Positions 35,006 through 45,070 of a DNA stretch of 64,000 nucleotides are shown piece by piece. Every line of letters starts with the position of its first letter. The stretch's first letter is position 1. The position numbers and the translations under genes are program-made. The notes beneath the pieces were generated by a model. That model was given only the letters and a program-made list of their open reading frames with translations. It was not told where the DNA came from and searched no databases. The DNA is from UMGS1994 sp944386155 (lineage in GTDB: Bacteria > Bacillota > Clostridia > TANB77 > CAG-508), in NCBI GenBank assembly GCA_963931085.1, contig OZ006973.1, forward strand, positions 1,488,001 to 1,552,000, read 5' to 3'.

Positions 35006-35521
35006 ATGAAAATTTTAAATTACGAAATTATATCCACTATTTTTATTTGGATACTTGGAACTGTTCTTCACTTTACTTATGAGTTATCAAATAACAATAT
35101 TTTCGTAGGATTCTTTAGTGCAGTAAATGAAAGTACCTGGGAACATTTAAAACTTATATTTTTCCCAATGTTAATTTCTACAATAATCGGATTCTTTTAT
35201 TTTAAAAACGAATATAAGAATTATCTATGCACTAAAACACTTGGCTTACTACTTGCAATATTTATTACTATATCTGTTTTTTACACTTATACTGGAATAA
35301 TTGGTACTAACTTTGCAATTATTGATATAAGTCTTTTCTTTTTCTCTACTCTAGTTGGACAGATTTATTCTTATAAAAAATTAAAATCTAATATTAAATG
35401 TAATAAAATAATTTATTTTTCTATATTAATTTTACTTTTAATATGTTTTATAATATTTACTACAAATCCACCTAATATTAATTTATTTTTAGATCCAGTA
35501 ACAAATACTTTTGGAATATAA
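35006..35521 (+). CDS. DUF6512-like membrane protein
   Basis: 171 residues, five hydrophobic segments, with F-S-A-V-N-E-S-T-W-E-H-L-K-L between the first two, a hallmark of the small DUF6512 family. GGAGG precedes the ATG. Integral membrane protein of unknown function. Confidence 0.75.
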   Translation: MKILNYEIISTIFIWILGTVLHFTYELSNNNIFVGFFSAVNESTWEHLKLIFFPMLISTIIGFFYFKNEYKNYLCTKTLGLLLAIFITISVFYTYTGIIGTNFAIIDISLFFFSTLVGQIYSYKKLKSNIKCNKIIYFSILILLLICFIIFTTNPPNINLFLDPVTNTFGI

Positions 35522-35559
35522 ATAAGATTTATCATATATAGATTTAATTATTAAAAAAA

Positions 35560-35600
35560 TAAAGTACAATACTATTTTATTTAGTATTGTACTTTTATCT
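35560..35600. terminator. bidirectional terminator
   Basis: AAAGTACAATACTA and TAGTATTGTACTTTT form a 14-bp stem between DUF6512 and the converging anti-sigma gene. Confidence 0.85.
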
Positions 35601-35612
35601 AAATTTCACTTA

Positions 35613-36893
35613 TTAATCATCCCTATCATCATCATCGTCGTCATCATCGTCCCTATCATCTCTGTCGTCATCATCGTCGTCATCGTCCCTATCATCTCTG
35701 TCGTCATCATCGTCGTCATCGTCATATCTATCATCATCGTCATCATCTCTATATTTTTTACTGCTTGTCGTTTTAGTACTTGAAGAAGAACTACTTGATG
35801 TTTTATTTGATGAAGTTGAATTATTTGATTTCTTGTTATCATCGTCATAATAATCATCATTATTTTCTACTTGAGATTCTACTATTTTTCCTGTTTTAGC
35901 ATTTATATCATACTCATATTCTTTTTTACCATAATCAAAACTTACTTCATATACAAATATACCATCATCTGAATCAAATTCTACTTCTAATTCGCGTACA
36001 TTACTTTCTTTTACCCCTGCTTTATCAAAAGCTATAGATTTAGCTTTGTCTTTTCCTATATAAGCACCTTCACTAGCTTTTCCTGTAGATGATACATTCT
36101 CTACTTTTACATTTTTTGAATTAAGTAATATATTTAAATCATTAATTGTTAATTTAGCTAATTCTTCAAAAGTATATTCTTTTCCTTTTGAATTTTTAAG
36201 ATCTGATTTTAATACTCTGCTAATTAGGTTTGCTTTACCTTCTGATAAACCATATTGTTTTGCAAGATTAGTTATTTCATCATCATCTAAGTACATTTGA
36301 GATAATATTGAAGCTTCAATGTTTTGAGCACTCAATAAATCGTTAATATCTTTTGATATTTCTTCTTCTAATCTTTTAGCTTTTGATTCATCTGGATTTT
36401 TAACAGAAACTAGTATTGAATTTTGGTCGTCTGATAAATATCCATTTTTAAGCATTGATCCAACAATCGCGTTTACTGCAACGTCTATATCTACATTTTT
36501 TAAATCCATATCTTCTAATATTTTTTTGCCATCATCGTTTACAGCATTTACTTCTATTATTTTATCATTTTTATTTGTTTTTATTTCTATTCCCGGATTT
36601 ACATCAAAATCAATTATTGAATCTACCATTTTCATATCTTGATATTGATTATATCCAATTACACCACATAAACATATTATTATAGCTACCATTACACCAG
36701 CAAGTTTTGGCATAAATGATTTCATTTTAAAAATTTTCTTTTCCGAAACTTCAGTTACTTTTTTATCTTTATTTTCTTCCATATTAATTACCCCTTCCCT
36801 ATCTTCGCACTGGGCAAGGATATTATCTAATACATCTGGAACCATATTAGAAACTGTTTTATTTAATCTTTTTTCAATTTCTTTCTTTTTCAT
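35613..36893 (-). CDS. RsgI-like anti-sigma factor with PepSY domain and Asp-rich tail
   Basis: 426 residues. Residues 1-70: cytoplasmic sigma-binding region. Membrane helix at about 65-85. Residues 90-200 match the RsgI extracellular core (I-D-F-D-V-N-P-G-I-E-I-K-T-N and later G-Y-L-S-D-D-Q-N-S-I-L-V-S-V). Residues about 270-345 are PepSY-like. The final 80 residues are Ser/Thr then almost pure Asp with R-D-D-R breaks, a likely Ca2+ or envelope-binding tail. Its ATG overlaps the stop of the ECF sigma gene, so the pair is co-translated. Confidence 0.85.
   Translation of the reverse strand: MKKKEIEKRLNKTVSNMVPDVLDNILAQCEDREGVINMEENKDKKVTEVSEKKIFKMKSFMPKLAGVMVAIIICLCGVIGYNQYQDMKMVDSIIDFDVNPGIEIKTNKNDKIIEVNAVNDDGKKILEDMDLKNVDIDVAVNAIVGSMLKNGYLSDDQNSILVSVKNPDESKAKRLEEEISKDINDLLSAQNIEASILSQMYLDDDEITNLAKQYGLSEGKANLISRVLKSDLKNSKGKEYTFEELAKLTINDLNILLNSKNVKVENVSSTGKASEGAYIGKDKAKSIAFDKAGVKESNVRELEVEFDSDDGIFVYEVSFDYGKKEYEYDINAKTGKIVESQVENNDDYYDDDNKKSNNSTSSNKTSSSSSSSTKTTSSKKYRDDDDDDRYDDDDDDDDRDDRDDDDDDDDRDDRDDDDDDDDDRDD
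35619..35750. repeat. tandem repeat encoding the Asp-rich tail
   Basis: Imperfect GAT/GAC-rich tandem units of about 36 bases encoding D-D-R-D-D-R-D-n. The repeat number may vary by slippage. Confidence 0.65.
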
Positions 36894-37456
36894 TTTATCT
36901 CCTCACCCATCCTTTCTTTTATTTTTTTAATTGCTCTATTATATTTTGATAATACTGTGGCAAGTGGCATTTCTAATAACTTAGAGATTTCTCTAAATTT
37001 AAATCCAGATACTGAATGTAAAACAATTATATTTCTTTCCTCATCAGAAATTTCTTCAAATATTGTTACTATTAACATTTTATCCTCATTATCTGTAATT
37101 TCTTTATAATCTGATAAAGTTTCCCTAAAATCATCAATATTATTATGATTTTTATTTTTTCTTATTTTCATCAAAGCAAGATTTTTTGCAATTTTAAGAA
37201 TCCATGCTAAAGGTTTTTTATTTGCTTGGTATAAACTTGCATTCTCATATATTTTTACATAAACCTCTTGAAGTACATCTTCTGCATCATGCATATTTTT
37301 TAATATAGATAATGCAAAACCATATACTGATGACTTTGTAACTTCATATAATTTAGATAATGCCTCTTTATCTCCTTTAGAAATATCTTTAATACAATTT
37401 TCAATCAAGGATTTTTGAGATTCATTAATATTTGGCGCCAACATTTTTGAATTCAT
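36890..37456 (-). CDS. ECF-type RNA polymerase sigma factor
   Basis: 188 residues from ATG 37456 (AAAGGGG upstream; an ATG 30 bases earlier is less likely). Region 2 (D-A-E-D-V-L-Q-E-V-Y-V-K-I) and region 4 (F-R-E-I-S-K-L-L-E-M-P-L-A-T-V-L-S-K) are visible. Overlaps the RsgI-like anti-sigma gene by 4 bases. Confidence 0.9.
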   Translation of the reverse strand: MNSKMLAPNINESQKSLIENCIKDISKGDKEALSKLYEVTKSSVYGFALSILKNMHDAEDVLQEVYVKIYENASLYQANKKPLAWILKIAKNLALMKIRKNKNHNNIDDFRETLSDYKEITDNEDKMLIVTIFEEISDEERNIIVLHSVSGFKFREISKLLEMPLATVLSKYNRAIKKIKERMGEEIK

Positions 37457-37565
37457 TTTTTCCCCTTTCACTATAATAATGCACAAACTTTAATTTTTAT
37501 TGCATCAATATTAAAAATTTTTTATATTTTATTTTAATTTTTATTTTTAATTAATTAGCTACTCC

Positions 37566-38345
37566 TTAAAATTTTAATTCTCTTTTATCAAACATTGATT
37601 TTCCATACATTCTATAAACTTCATCTGCTGTACATGATACAGTATCTTTTATGCTATAACCTATTTCTTTTAAAAATGTTTCTAAATCGCTTTCTGATGT
37701 ACCCTCTATTTCTACATATGGCGGAATTCCTGGCCAATAATCTATATCTATTTCATGACTTTTTAAAATATATGTGATTCTTCTTTTCTCCTGATAACTC
37801 TTATATGAATATCCAAGTGCTTCTAATAATTCATTTGCTTTTTTTATACTTTCTACTTCTATTTCAGTCTCAAGCATTTGCTGCAGTTTATTATCCCCTT
37901 TAGCTAGTATATGTTTTACAGCAATAGTCGCTTTACCATTTGTATCACGTAATCTTATCCATTTATTTTGATTATTATGAAATCTACTTAAAAAATTGTT
38001 TAATTCCTCTTTATTTATAATTTTTATTAAATCTTCTCTATCAATCAAAGATAATAAATTATCATTACCTATAATAGATTTAAGTTCTTTTTTATCCTCT
38101 TCATTTAGTAAATTATCAATTTCAAAAAATAATAATTTTAATTTTTGAATAGATGTATTTAATTTTATTTTGCTTTCTGGATTATTAATTAAAATTAATA
38201 AATCTAAAAATCTTCCATATATACTTTGCAAATCATATGTATACAATATTTATTTATTATCACTTTTAAACTTCGCACCTAATCTTTCTATTTTACTTAT
38301 AAATTCTTTTTCGTTAATATTTAAAATCTTTACTTCTAATTCCAT
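37566..38345 (-). pseudogene. CYTH-domain protein with in-frame TAA
   Basis: The frame starts at ATG 38345 as M-E-L-E-V-K-I-L-N, the CYTH signature E-x-E-x-K, and runs 31 codons to TAA (38250-38252). It then continues in the same frame as I-L-Y-T-Y-D-L-Q to 37566 with later CYTH motifs (W-I-R-L-R-D, E-I-E-V-E-S, I-D-Y-W-P-G-I-P-P-Y-V-E-I-E-G). A CAA-to-TAA change would explain it. TTG 38246 could restart, but no ribosome-binding site is seen and the first strand would be lost. No CGG is involved. CYTH enzymes act on triphosphate groups. Confidence 0.7.
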
Positions 38346-38554
38346 TTTTACCATTTTTCTTTTTAGCTTAAATTTTTAAAATCTTAATTTAATCTATTTT
38401 ATTATTACATACTTTGCCGAATTTGAACAGCCTTTTTATTCTTTATATAAATTTAATAATTAACATTTAAGATTTAAGATTTAAAATAGAAAACAAAAAG
38501 AGATAAAACTATATAAACCATATAATTTTACCCCTTTTATTTTATTAATTATAT

Positions 38555-39205
38555 TTATCTTACTAGATATATAAACTCTTTATCTAGATTTTTTGACTCT
38601 GCCCATGATACTTCTACAGTTAATTTATCCATCTTTGTTTCGTCCTGCTCATTTTCCTCTCCATAAAAAACATCTATTTTAAACTTAAAATATCCTTTTT
38701 CTGTTGTTGAAGATTGTGGCTGAATTCTAGCAAATCTTAATCTACCAACACTAACATTTTTATTTTGAATAGCATTTATTAAATTTCTAAAACTTTCTAT
38801 ATCATCATTTCCGGTAACAGAAATAATCTCACTGCTATTTTGTGAATAAAAACTATCTACATTATCAGGAGTTACATTTTCTTTTAAATATGAAATATAA
38901 TCTGTATATAATTTAAAATTTTTATAAAAGTCATCTCTTTCATAAATACCTTCATATTTATATAAAACTGATATATTTCTAGGAAGTATTGTCTGTTTTT
39001 CATAATCAGAGGCAAATTCTTTAAATCTAGCTATACTATTTTCATATTCTTCTACTTTTATTTCGTTTTCTTTTGCTTTTTCAATTTCTTTATTCTTCTC
39101 TCCAAATACTATACCTAAAATAGATAATATAATAAGTAATAAAAGTACTATAGCTATGATTATAATTACTTTGGCAGTATTATTCTTTTTCTTCTTTTTT
39201 TTCAA
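38555..39205 (-). CDS. membrane-anchored extracellular protein, unknown
   Basis: 216 residues: poly-Lys start, one membrane helix (about 12-34), then a helical and beta extracellular region. Coupled downstream of the giant NlpC/P60 gene (21 bases), suggesting a joint role at the envelope. Family not recognised. Confidence 0.6.
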   Translation of the reverse strand: MKKKKKKNNTAKVIIIIAIVLLLLIILSILGIVFGEKNKEIEKAKENEIKVEEYENSIARFKEFASDYEKQTILPRNISVLYKYEGIYERDDFYKNFKLYTDYISYLKENVTPDNVDSFYSQNSSEIISVTGNDDIESFRNLINAIQNKNVSVGRLRFARIQPQSSTTEKGYFKFKIDVFYGEENEQDETKMDKLTVEVSWAESKNLDKEFIYLVR

Positions 39206-39226
39206 TGCTATTCCTCCTTAATACAT

Positions 39227-42200
39227 CTAATCACTTTCTGGTACTTGAATATTAGTTACCCCATGTTCTTCACACCAATCAGTAAATGGTGTTTCTGATT
39301 CAAATGTTACTTCGACAAGTCCATCATATGGATTATAATACTTTCCTTCTGTTATCAGCTTCCATTCTGCTATTCTTCTATTTGTTAACGCTTCTGCATA
39401 TTGTGTTCCTTCATATGTACACCATGTACTTTCAGATACACTGCCACTTGCTTTATATTCATCCCCTCTACTTGTTAAATTACCATAGTTATGTTTTATA
39501 CTCATAAATGCTTGTAAGTATCCATCATCTATATCTTCTCCAAGTTCACTTTTTATATATTCTTTTTCTTCTTCAATTAATGCTAAATATATATCTACTA
39601 AAGTTTGAAGAGGGATATTTGAATTCCAATCTATGTTATATCCAAGTTCTCTTGCTAAGTCTGTTTCATATCTTGTTAATCCAAAGTAATGAGTTGAACC
39701 TGCGCCATCACTTAAGTTAACTGGTACTGACATCGTTCCAGATGCATCTAATTGTCCTCCTTCTAATACAATTCCCATCCAATATAGGAATTTTTCATCA
39801 TCAAGTGTTCCACCTTTTTTAGGAATTCTTACATAATCTTCTATATTTTCTACTTTCGCCTTTTCTAAATCTATTAATATTAATCCAATATTATCTTCTG
39901 TTGTTGTTCCTATAACATCTTTCATTTTAAGCTCATCACCTTTAGATACACTTATATCAAATCCTGCCATAATTAATTCATAGCCTTTTAAAATCGTATC
40001 TCCTGTAAGCTCTACTTTTATACCAGGTCCGTATTCTATAGTATTTACTTCATCTATAACTTTACAATCACCCATTGCAATTACATCTTGTCCTGGTTCA
40101 AATCCAACTAATTTTGAAGTAGTAGTTTCTACTCTATATGCATATCTAAAATCATATCCGCTAAAACTATATGAATTTACAACACTTTGTATATTACTTG
40201 TACTTCCACAATCATAACTTGTTGAATCTGTTATATAAATAAATGTATGTGTTGGGTTTCCACTTTCATTTTGTCCTGTAAATATTATATCGCCAGCTTC
40301 TAGCTCTGATGTGCTTTCTATCTTTTCCCATCCTTTTTCTTCACAATATGCTGGAAGACTTCCTCCACTACAAGATTTCTGATGTCCTCCTAAATCTGTA
40401 AAACCACAATTATATAATACTTGACATACAAAAGCACTACAATCTACACCTTTTGCTGCATTTGAAAGTGGAATACTATTACCATTATGGTATGTCCAAC
40501 CTTCTCTATTAAATTGTTCTTTTAGTTCTTTTGCTTCTGTTAAGATTTGTTCTACAGATACATCAACATCAGTGTCATCTGTTGAAACAGATACATCACT
40601 ATCTGATTCTTGATCACTATTTATTGGATCATTATTACTTTCAGCATTTTGAGTTGCTTCATTTGTAAGCTCTTCTTCTTTTTTTGCTTCCTCTTCTTTT
40701 ATTTTATCTACTGAACTTTTTGATAATATTAATGTACCATATTCTAATATTTGTTTTTCATACTTTCTTACTGGCCAGTCATAATGTTTATATTCAGGAA
40801 TTGGCCATTCTAATAATCTATGTTTTCCTTCTTCAAAATCTGAATAATCAAAATAATCTAATTCTACTAATAATTCTTTTAAATCTCTATATATTAATTG
40901 TGAATCTATTGATGTTTCATGTTCTAATATTGAAAATGCTGATAATGAATTATCATTAAATTGTATTTGTTGTTTTTCTTCTTTTCCATCTTTTATGTTA
41001 TTTGCTTTTTCTATTGTTCCATCATATATGTAATATTCACCTTTAAATAGTTCTTTTGTTGTTGGGTTTGTTACTCCTCTTACTCCATCTTCTTTCTGAG
41101 TAATTCTATTTGCTATAGAACCTTGATATATTATTTTATCTCCACTATTTAAACCTTCTATTTCATCTCCTGTGTATTCAAAAGTCTCTGTTGAATCTGC
41201 TGTTTCATACACATCTATTGCACCATTTGTTGTTCTTAATACCTTCTGTCCATCTATCTCATCATATATATATTGTGTATCTTCTGGTTCGTCTTCATAC
41301 TCTAAAGCAGCTTTTTCTTCCTCACTCATATTTGCTTCTTCTTCAGCTTGTTCTTCTTCAGACTTTTCATCTACTACTGCATACTCTACAGATTTTCCTT
41401 CTGTATCAAAATATACATTTCTAAACCAATGATGTTCTACTGTCTTTATATAAGGTGTTTTTGTTTCTATTGTTCCTGCATTATTTTCTAGTTCTTTTAT
41501 TTGATCTATTGTATCTTGTGAATATCCTGCTTCTGATAACTGATCTACTGTATATGTTGTTCCATCTGATGCTTGTACTTTTACTGTTCCACTAAATGTT
41601 GCATTTTTCAATCCTATATTTACTTTTGTATCTAAATCTTCATTCATTGCTATTTCATATGCAAAATCTGGTGCCATTGTTGCTAAATGTAATGCTATTA
41701 ATAATTCAAAAGGTTTTCCATATCTACCTGTCCATCCAGCTAGATTATAATATGTATAATCTTTTCTCCAATTCCAGAATGCTAATCCTGAACTAAAATT
41801 AGTTCTTGCTATCTTCAATGTGTTTGTTTCTCTATCTACAGATACATCTTCTACTAATGATGTTACTTGATCTATTCCCCAACCAAGTACTGGAATGCCT
41901 CTTACTACCATCGCTGCATCTGACCATATTCCATCATCTATGTGTATCATTCCAGATCCCCATGAACTAGAAAGTCCATCTGTTATCCTTCCTGATACTA
42001 TACTTCCGAATACATCTTTTAGGTTAAAATTATCATTACTTATTAGATATGTTCTATTTTCTGCTACTAAATATGCTGTTAAATATGAGCTTTCTACTTT
42101 TGTTATTACTCCTGTTGAATTTCCATTTTCATCTTTTTCAAATTCTACGTTATCTACGAATCCACATCCCTCTAAGTCATATCCCATATCATATAAGTAC

Positions 42201-43219
42201 TGTGCTGCATCTATTATTTGTTCATCATTTACTAATGCTTCATCTGGTCCTATTACATATCCTTGGATTCCATCCCATAAACCTTGTACAAACTCTTTTA
42301 ATTTCTCTAATGTCATGCTTGGTATTGCTGTTAAAAATCCAAATATTCCTATTATTATAATTATTAATAATATTACTAATAATACTATTCCAAATACTCC
42401 TATTCCTGCTGCTCCTACTCCTACTGCTGTTGCTGTCCCTGCCGCTGTACCTGCTCCTGCGGCTGCTCCTCCTGCTGCCGTACCTGTGGCTGCTGCGGTT
42501 CCTCCAGCTGCTGCCGTACCTCCTGCCGCGGTGCCACCTGCTGCTGCACTTCCTCCTGCAGCTGTTCCTCCTGCTCCAGCTGCTGTGCCTGCTCCCTCTG
42601 CTGCAGCCGTTCCTCCTGCAGTGCTTCCTGCACTAGCTGCGCTTCCTGCTCCTTCTGCTCCTGCCACACTTGCTGAACTTCCTGCTCCGCTTGCTCCTGA
42701 TGCTCCTTCTGTTCCTCCTGCTGCATTACCTGCTGGTACATCTGATGTTCCTGTATCTCCTAGGTTTCCCCCTGTATTTTTTGATGGGTCTTGTAATGAC
42801 ATGTCATTTTCTGCATCTGGCAGTTGTTCTCCATTTGTCTTGCCTTCCTCATTTGGCATATCTTTATTATTTACATCTGTTTCTCCAGATTGTGAATCAG
42901 GATTATTTTCTCCTTTTTCTCCGTCTTTTCCTTCTTTTTGCTCTTTATCGTCCTGACCTTCTTTTTCTTCATTGCCTTCTTTATTATCTTCATCTTTTTT
43001 GTCGTCTTTATCATCTTTGTCTTTCTTGTTATCTCTCGAGTCATCCTTTTGGTCATCTTGTCCTGCTTCATCTTCATCATCATATACTGAAGTAACATCT
43101 TCTCCTATACCTTCACCTTGTCCTCCATCATCTTGCCCATCTTGTCCTTCTTCGTTTTCCATTTCTTCATCTGGTATTTCTTCTTGATTTACTTTGTTTT
43201 CTTTATCTTTTTCTGACAT
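39227..43219 (-). CDS. giant membrane protein with NlpC/P60 peptidase and lysozyme-like C terminus
   Basis: 1330 residues. Residues 1-150 are extremely acidic (D/E/K/G/Q). About 155-270 is Ala/Gly/Thr low complexity encoded by GC-rich DNA, followed by a strong membrane helix at about 275-300. The long middle region has no family I recognise. An NlpC/P60 domain at about 905-1060 includes V-D-C-S-A-F (catalytic Cys) and T-H-T-F-I-Y (His). The C-terminal 170 residues (Y-F-G-L-T-R-Y, A-F-M-S-I-K-H-N-Y-G-N) resemble a lysozyme-like fold. Probably a bifunctional peptidoglycan hydrolase; the cytoplasmic part is unusual. Confidence 0.75.
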   Translation of the reverse strand: MSEKDKENKVNQEEIPDEEMENEEGQDGQDDGGQGEGIGEDVTSVYDDEDEAGQDDQKDDSRDNKKDKDDKDDKKDEDNKEGNEEKEGQDDKEQKEGKDGEKGENNPDSQSGETDVNNKDMPNEEGKTNGEQLPDAENDMSLQDPSKNTGGNLGDTGTSDVPAGNAAGGTEGASGASGAGSSASVAGAEGAGSAASAGSTAGGTAAAEGAGTAAGAGGTAAGGSAAAGGTAAGGTAAAGGTAAATGTAAGGAAAGAGTAAGTATAVGVGAAGIGVFGIVLLVILLIIIIIGIFGFLTAIPSMTLEKLKEFVQGLWDGIQGYVIGPDEALVNDEQIIDAAQYLYDMGYDLEGCGFVDNVEFEKDENGNSTGVITKVESSYLTAYLVAENRTYLISNDNFNLKDVFGSIVSGRITDGLSSSWGSGMIHIDDGIWSDAAMVVRGIPVLGWGIDQVTSLVEDVSVDRETNTLKIARTNFSSGLAFWNWRKDYTYYNLAGWTGRYGKPFELLIALHLATMAPDFAYEIAMNEDLDTKVNIGLKNATFSGTVKVQASDGTTYTVDQLSEAGYSQDTIDQIKELENNAGTIETKTPYIKTVEHHWFRNVYFDTEGKSVEYAVVDEKSEEEQAEEEANMSEEEKAALEYEDEPEDTQYIYDEIDGQKVLRTTNGAIDVYETADSTETFEYTGDEIEGLNSGDKIIYQGSIANRITQKEDGVRGVTNPTTKELFKGEYYIYDGTIEKANNIKDGKEEKQQIQFNDNSLSAFSILEHETSIDSQLIYRDLKELLVELDYFDYSDFEEGKHRLLEWPIPEYKHYDWPVRKYEKQILEYGTLILSKSSVDKIKEEEAKKEEELTNEATQNAESNNDPINSDQESDSDVSVSTDDTDVDVSVEQILTEAKELKEQFNREGWTYHNGNSIPLSNAAKGVDCSAFVCQVLYNCGFTDLGGHQKSCSGGSLPAYCEEKGWEKIESTSELEAGDIIFTGQNESGNPTHTFIYITDSTSYDCGSTSNIQSVVNSYSFSGYDFRYAYRVETTTSKLVGFEPGQDVIAMGDCKVIDEVNTIEYGPGIKVELTGDTILKGYELIMAGFDISVSKGDELKMKDVIGTTTEDNIGLILIDLEKAKVENIEDYVRIPKKGGTLDDEKFLYWMGIVLEGGQLDASGTMSVPVNLSDGAGSTHYFGLTRYETDLARELGYNIDWNSNIPLQTLVDIYLALIEEEKEYIKSELGEDIDDGYLQAFMSIKHNYGNLTSRGDEYKASGSVSESTWCTYEGTQYAEALTNRRIAEWKLITEGKYYNPYDGLVEVTFESETPFTDWCEEHGVTNIQVPESD

Positions 43220-43349
43220 ATCATCACTTCCTCCCGCTTCTGATATATAAAAAACAATAATTATCTCTATTTAATCCATTTCTTTAATTATCCCATATTA
43301 TTCAAAAATTTAACAGCTTTTTTATTAAAAAAATTGTATTTTTATATAA

Positions 43350-43396
43350 AAAATAAGGTTAAAAACATATAAATTATATTTTTAACCTTATTTCGC
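43350..43396. terminator. terminator of alpha-amylase gene
   Basis: AAATAAGGTTAAAAA pairs with TTTTTAACCTTATTT. It lies between the amylase stop and the next upstream gene start. Confidence 0.75.
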
Positions 43397-43474
43397 AATT
43401 ATTATATATTTTTTAAACTTTTAATAAGAATTTTTTAAGTCATTTCATTTTTTATATAACCTTTTATTATAAAA

Positions 43475-44927
43475 CTATCCGTAAATATTTCCACATTTAA
43501 CCCAAACAGAAACGCTACCTCCATTACAATAAAAGTTGCCATTTCCAAATGCATCTGTTTGAACTATACCATCTGCATTACCTGTATAATCATAAAAAGA
43601 TGTATTAGCAAATTTCTCTCCTAAATTTACTTGTTTTGACCCACCTGTTGAATCACTCATAATAGTAACTAATCCTGAATCTGTATGCTCGCTATCTCCA
43701 AGTCTTGCAAATCCTACAACACTACTATCATTAAAATAATCAATTTGATCTCCATAAGCAAAATATTTTCTAGCTTTTGTTAGTTTTTCTAATTTAGAAT
43801 CCATTGGTTTAACTCCTTGAGTTGGAATGCCATAGTAATCTCCATAAAACACACATGGAACTCCTTCTCTTCTAAGTAAAATAATAGCATATGCTAATGG
43901 TTTAAACCATGGCTGTACAAAAGAAAATAGTGCTTGTCCTGGTTCTGTATCATGGTTATCTACAAAAGTTACAGCCATATCTGGCATTTCTTTTACAAGA
44001 CTTCCTTCTAATATTCTTCCCATATCATAATTTCCACCTGCATTTGATGCTTCAAAGAAATTATAATGTAATGGAACATCAAAAAGTGGAATTGTTTTTT
44101 CCGTTTTTTCTATATACTGTTTTAAAGTATCTAAATTTCTATTCCAGTACTCGCCTACACAATCAAGTGGTTTTACTTCTCTCATACTAGCTACCCATTC
44201 TTTCATAAATGTTGAACTAATATGTTTTACTGCATCTAATCTTAAACCATCAATATCAGTTGTATTAATATACCATCTTCCCCATTTTCTTAATTCTTCT
44301 TTTACTTCTTCATTATCAAAATCTATATCAGTTCCCATTAAATAATCATAATTACCATTTTCACTATCAACATTTTCATCCCAATGTCTACCACAGAATC
44401 TAAATAAAGCACTTTCTTTTTTAGATTCATCCCAGTCTGCTCCATTAAAATGACTATAATTCCATTTAAAAGAAGAATATTTATCATGTCTTCCTGGGAA
44501 AGTATATTTCGTCCAAGCTTTTATCTTTTTTATATAACCTTCTTCTACATTTCTATTATCTCTTTCCGCTTCTCTTGCAAAAACATCTTCTAACTCATCA
44601 GCACCCATTTTATGATTTAATACAATATCAGCATATACTTTTATATTATTTTTATGAAGTTCATATATAGCTTTTAAATATTCATCTTTAGTTCCATATT
44701 TTGTCTCTATACTTCCTTTTTGGTCAAATTCTCCTAAATCATATAAATCATATACGCCATAACCTGCATCTTGTTTTCCACTAGCAGCTTTATATGCTGG
44801 TGGAAGCCACACATCTGTTATTCCGGATAGCATCTAAATAATTTGCATTTGTGGCAACTTTTCTCCACAATTTGTCCTCTGGTCTTAAATACCATTCAAA
44901 ATATTGCATTATTGTCTTGTTATTCAA
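43475..44927 (-). CDS. alpha-amylase (GH13), read through a CGGA +1 site
   Basis: Joined length 483. TTG 44927 (GGAG about 10 bases upstream) gives N-N-K-T-I-M-Q-Y-F-E-W-Y, the classic cytoplasmic/bacterial alpha-amylase start. At ATC-CGGA (CGGA 44825-44822) the zero frame breaks; dropping C gives D-A-I-G-I-T-D-V-W-L-P-P-A, a conserved GH13 strand, and the frame continues to 43475. Catalytic motifs follow: D-G-L-R-L-D-A-V-K-H (nucleophile Asp), G-E-Y-W (acid Glu) and F-V-D-N-H-D (third Asp). No signal peptide, so likely intracellular. Works on glycogen/starch with the GH15 protein. Confidence 0.9.
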
Positions 44928-44997
44928 TTTTTTTCATCTCCATCTTTTGTTTTTCTCATAATACCATAATAGATATTTTATTGCAAATAAAAATAAA

Positions 44998-45042
44998 CCC
45001 AAATTGCTAAAGTATTTTATTTAACAATTTGGATTTTTTAAC
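44998..45042 (-). terminator. terminator of ABC permease gene
   Basis: CCAAATTG (44999-45006) and CAATTTGG (45025-45032) form the stem. The T-rich side lies on either strand. Confidence 0.55.
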
Positions 45043-45070
45043 TTATTTATCTTATTTTATATTTATATTC

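Noticed and set aside
37566..38345. CYTH break as a further CGGN site
   Set aside because: It is an in-frame TAA with no frame change and no CGG nearby.
41895..42956. Long plus-strand ORF (353 codons) rich in Pro/Ala
   Set aside because: It is the antisense shadow of the Ala/Gly-rich low-complexity part of the 39227-43219 gene, without its own ribosome-binding site.
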